Assembly: GCA_015066465.1 (NCBI GenBank)
Contig: SVOI01000025.1
Coordinates: 1 to 35,249, forward strand
Direction: 5' to 3'
DNA from: Oscillospiraceae bacterium
GTDB lineage: Bacteria > Bacillota > Clostridia > Oscillospirales > Acutalibacteraceae
Length of the DNA stretch: 35,249 nt
Positions 33,964 through 35,249 of the stretch are shown here, in pieces. How positions within the stretch are numbered: the stretch's first letter is position 1; each line of letters begins with the position of its first letter. A program made the position numbers and the translations under genes. The notes under the pieces were generated by a model. That model was not told the origin of the DNA and searched no databases. It saw nothing but the letters and a program-made list of their open reading frames with translations.

Positions 33964-35070
33964 ATGGATAAGAAATTAGTTAATATATTAAATCAATATG
34001 ATTTTAATGGTACAATAAAAGAAATAAAACCTATTACAGTTGGTCATATTAATGACACTTTCGTCGTAGAATATGATGTAGAGTGTAAAACAGAAAAATA
34101 TCTTCTTCAATGGATAAATCATAATGTTTTCAAAAAACCAATTGAAGTTATGGAAAACGTTGTTGGTGTTACTACGCATATTAAGGGGAAAATTGCAGAA
34201 GCAGGTGGCGACACAGAACGTGAAGTTTTAACTGTTTTTAAAACTAAAGCTGGCGAAAACTACGCTTTGGCAGAAGACGGCGGTTGTTGGCGTGTTTATA
34301 ATTTCGTTGACAATTCATATTCTTTAGATGGTGTAAGAAGTAGCGATGATTTTAAAATGGCGGCAATAGCTTTTGGTAATTTTCAGAAGCAATTAGCAGA
34401 TTATCCTATTAAAACTCTTAAAGATACAATTCCGAATTTCCACAATACTGTTTCAAGATTTAACGATTTTAAAGTTGCTCTTGAAGAAAATAAATCTGGT
34501 AGAAAAGACGAAGCAAAAGAAGAAATTGAATTCGTTTTAGCACATGAAAAAGATTGCTCTGTTCTTGTTGATATGTTAAATAGTGGCGAACTTCCATTAC
34601 GTGTTACTCATAACGATACAAAACTCAATAACGTTCTTTTCGATAAAACAACAAACAAACCGCTTTGTGTTGTTGACCTTGATACCGTTATGCCAGGTAG
34701 TTCACTCTATGACTTTGGTGACAGTATTCGCTTTGGTGCAAATACAGGTGCAGAAGATGAAAAAGACCTTTCAAAAATCTCGCTTGATTTAGACCTTTTT
34801 AAAGCTTACGTTGAGGGTTACCTCGAATCAGCAGGTGATGCTCTCACAGAAAATGAAATTACATATTTACCATTTGCAGCTAAACTTTTAACATTTGAGT
34901 GTGGTATAAGATTTTTAGGCGACTTTTTAAATGGTGACGTTTATTTTAAAACTGAATATCCCGAGCATAATCTTGTTCGCGCAAGAACTCAATTTAAGTT
35001 GGTTTCTGACATTGAAAAGAAATTTTCTGAGATGCAATCTATTGTAAATCAAGCAAAATCAAGGGTTTAA
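33964..35070 (+). CDS. nahK: N-acetylhexosamine 1-kinase-like phosphotransferase (NahK-like)
   Basis: This 368-aa protein is strongly like bifidobacterial N-acetylhexosamine 1-kinase, which phosphorylates GlcNAc or GalNAc at C1. From memory of that family, the shared stretches run along its length: GHINDTF, WRVYNFVDN, FHNTVSRFNDFK, LPLRVTHNDTKLNN (catalytic loop), VVDLDTVMPGS (metal aspartate), YDFGDSIRFGA, EDEKDLSK and YPEHNLVRARTQ. It belongs to the aminoglycoside phosphotransferase/choline kinase fold. The start has a GAGGT ribosome binding site. It has its own promoter and probably a terminator, and no lacto-N-biose phosphorylase or galE beside it. The symbol marks similarity; sugar preference is not shown. 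Confidence 0.85.
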   Translation: MDKKLVNILNQYDFNGTIKEIKPITVGHINDTFVVEYDVECKTEKYLLQWINHNVFKKPIEVMENVVGVTTHIKGKIAEAGGDTEREVLTVFKTKAGENYALAEDGGCWRVYNFVDNSYSLDGVRSSDDFKMAAIAFGNFQKQLADYPIKTLKDTIPNFHNTVSRFNDFKVALEENKSGRKDEAKEEIEFVLAHEKDCSVLVDMLNSGELPLRVTHNDTKLNNVLFDKTTNKPLCVVDLDTVMPGSSLYDFGDSIRFGANTGAEDEKDLSKISLDLDLFKAYVEGYLESAGDALTENEITYLPFAAKLLTFECGIRFLGDFLNGDVYFKTEYPEHNLVRARTQFKLVSDIEKKFSEMQSIVNQAKSRV

Positions 35071-35083
35071 AACATCCTCGAAA

Positions 35084-35122
35084 ACTTTTTCAAAAAAAAT
35101 TGAAATTTTTTGAAAAAAAGTG
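35084..35122 (+). terminator. A/T-rich hairpin after the NahK-like gene
   Basis: ACTTTTTCAAAAAA (35084-35097) pairs with TTTTTTGAAAAAAAGT (about 35107-35122), with two extra As bulged, around a short loop. It is all A/T apart from a few G/C, so it is a weak terminator at best. It abuts the -35 box of the tRNA-Val promoter. Confidence 0.5.
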
Positions 35123-35151
35123 TTGACAAATCGATCGCAATAGTGTATATT
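35123..35151 (+). promoter_or_regulatory. Sigma-A promoter of the second tRNA-Val
   Basis: A consensus -35 TTGACA (35123-35128), a 17-nt spacer and -10 TATATT (35146-35151) precede the tRNA. Transcription should start near 35158, exactly where a perfect hairpin (CGTTGC-GAGT-GCAACG, 35158-35173) begins, so the precursor would carry a capped 5' leader. Confidence 0.88.
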
Positions 35152-35181
35152 ATCTATCGTTGCGAGTGCAACGAAAGCAAT

Positions 35182-35249
35182 GGGAGCATAGCTCAGCTGG
35201 GAGAGCATCTGCCTTACAAGCAGAGGGTCATAGGTTCGAGCCCTATTGT
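35182..35249 (+). tRNA. tRNA-Val (anticodon TAC), cut by the window end
   Basis: The 68 visible bases are identical to the tRNA-Val at 15648, including anticodon loop CTTACAA and T-loop TTCGAGC. The last bases of the acceptor stem and the CCA lie beyond the window. Its leader differs from that of the first copy. Confidence 0.95.

Overview
The window is an A+T-rich chromosomal segment of a low-G+C Gram-positive bacterium, most likely a member of the Clostridia (Oscillospiraceae/Ruminococcaceae-like). This rests on the AddAB recombination nuclease, an ECF transporter next to truA, a ClpE-type ATPase, an AgrC/AgrA-type two-component system, strong AGGAGG-like ribosome binding sites, and arrays of short linker-separated hairpins. 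No plasmid, phage, transposase or CRISPR genes were seen.

Layout. (1) 1-12845, plus strand: a long, tightly packed housekeeping run of ruvC-ruvA-ruvB, glmM, a class I methyltransferase, ecfA1-ecfA2-ecfT, truA, a DUF5711-like propeller protein, a CvpA-like membrane protein, pgsA and a clpE-like ATPase. (2) 12905-15010: a cytosolic protein joining a beta-propeller to an alpha/alpha toroid, of unknown function. (3) 15050-15920: a non-coding region with four tRNA genes on the minus strand (Gly, Arg, His, Gln in transcription order), a divergent tRNA-Val, two kinds of hairpin array, and their promoters and terminators. (4) 15922-16928: two small membrane proteins of unknown function, plus strand. 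(5) 17019-22459, minus strand: the accessory region of main interest. A LytTR response regulator and a GHKL histidine kinase are followed by an AgrA-like direct-repeat operator, a terminator-like hairpin in the leader, three related membrane permeases, an ABC ATPase and a small secreted protein that resembles DUF2712. (6) 22584-35249: a cation diffusion facilitator (minus), a nucleotidyltransferase, a lipoprotein, greA, a DUF378 protein (minus), addB-addA, a DUF4352-like protein, an N-acetylhexosamine-1-kinase-like enzyme, and a second identical tRNA-Val cut by the window end.

How the genes work together. RuvABC and AddAB handle recombination and double-strand break repair. GlmM feeds cell-wall UDP-GlcNAc synthesis, EcfA1A2T energises vitamin uptake, and PgsA makes phosphatidylglycerol phosphate. 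The 17019-22459 block reads as a sense-and-respond unit. The kinase and regulator probably act on the direct repeats at 20428-20457. These lie just upstream of a strong hairpin that any transcript must pass to reach the ABC transporter and secreted-protein genes. The secreted-protein gene sits between 17-nt inverted repeats. This regulated cassette is the best candidate for an undescribed system.
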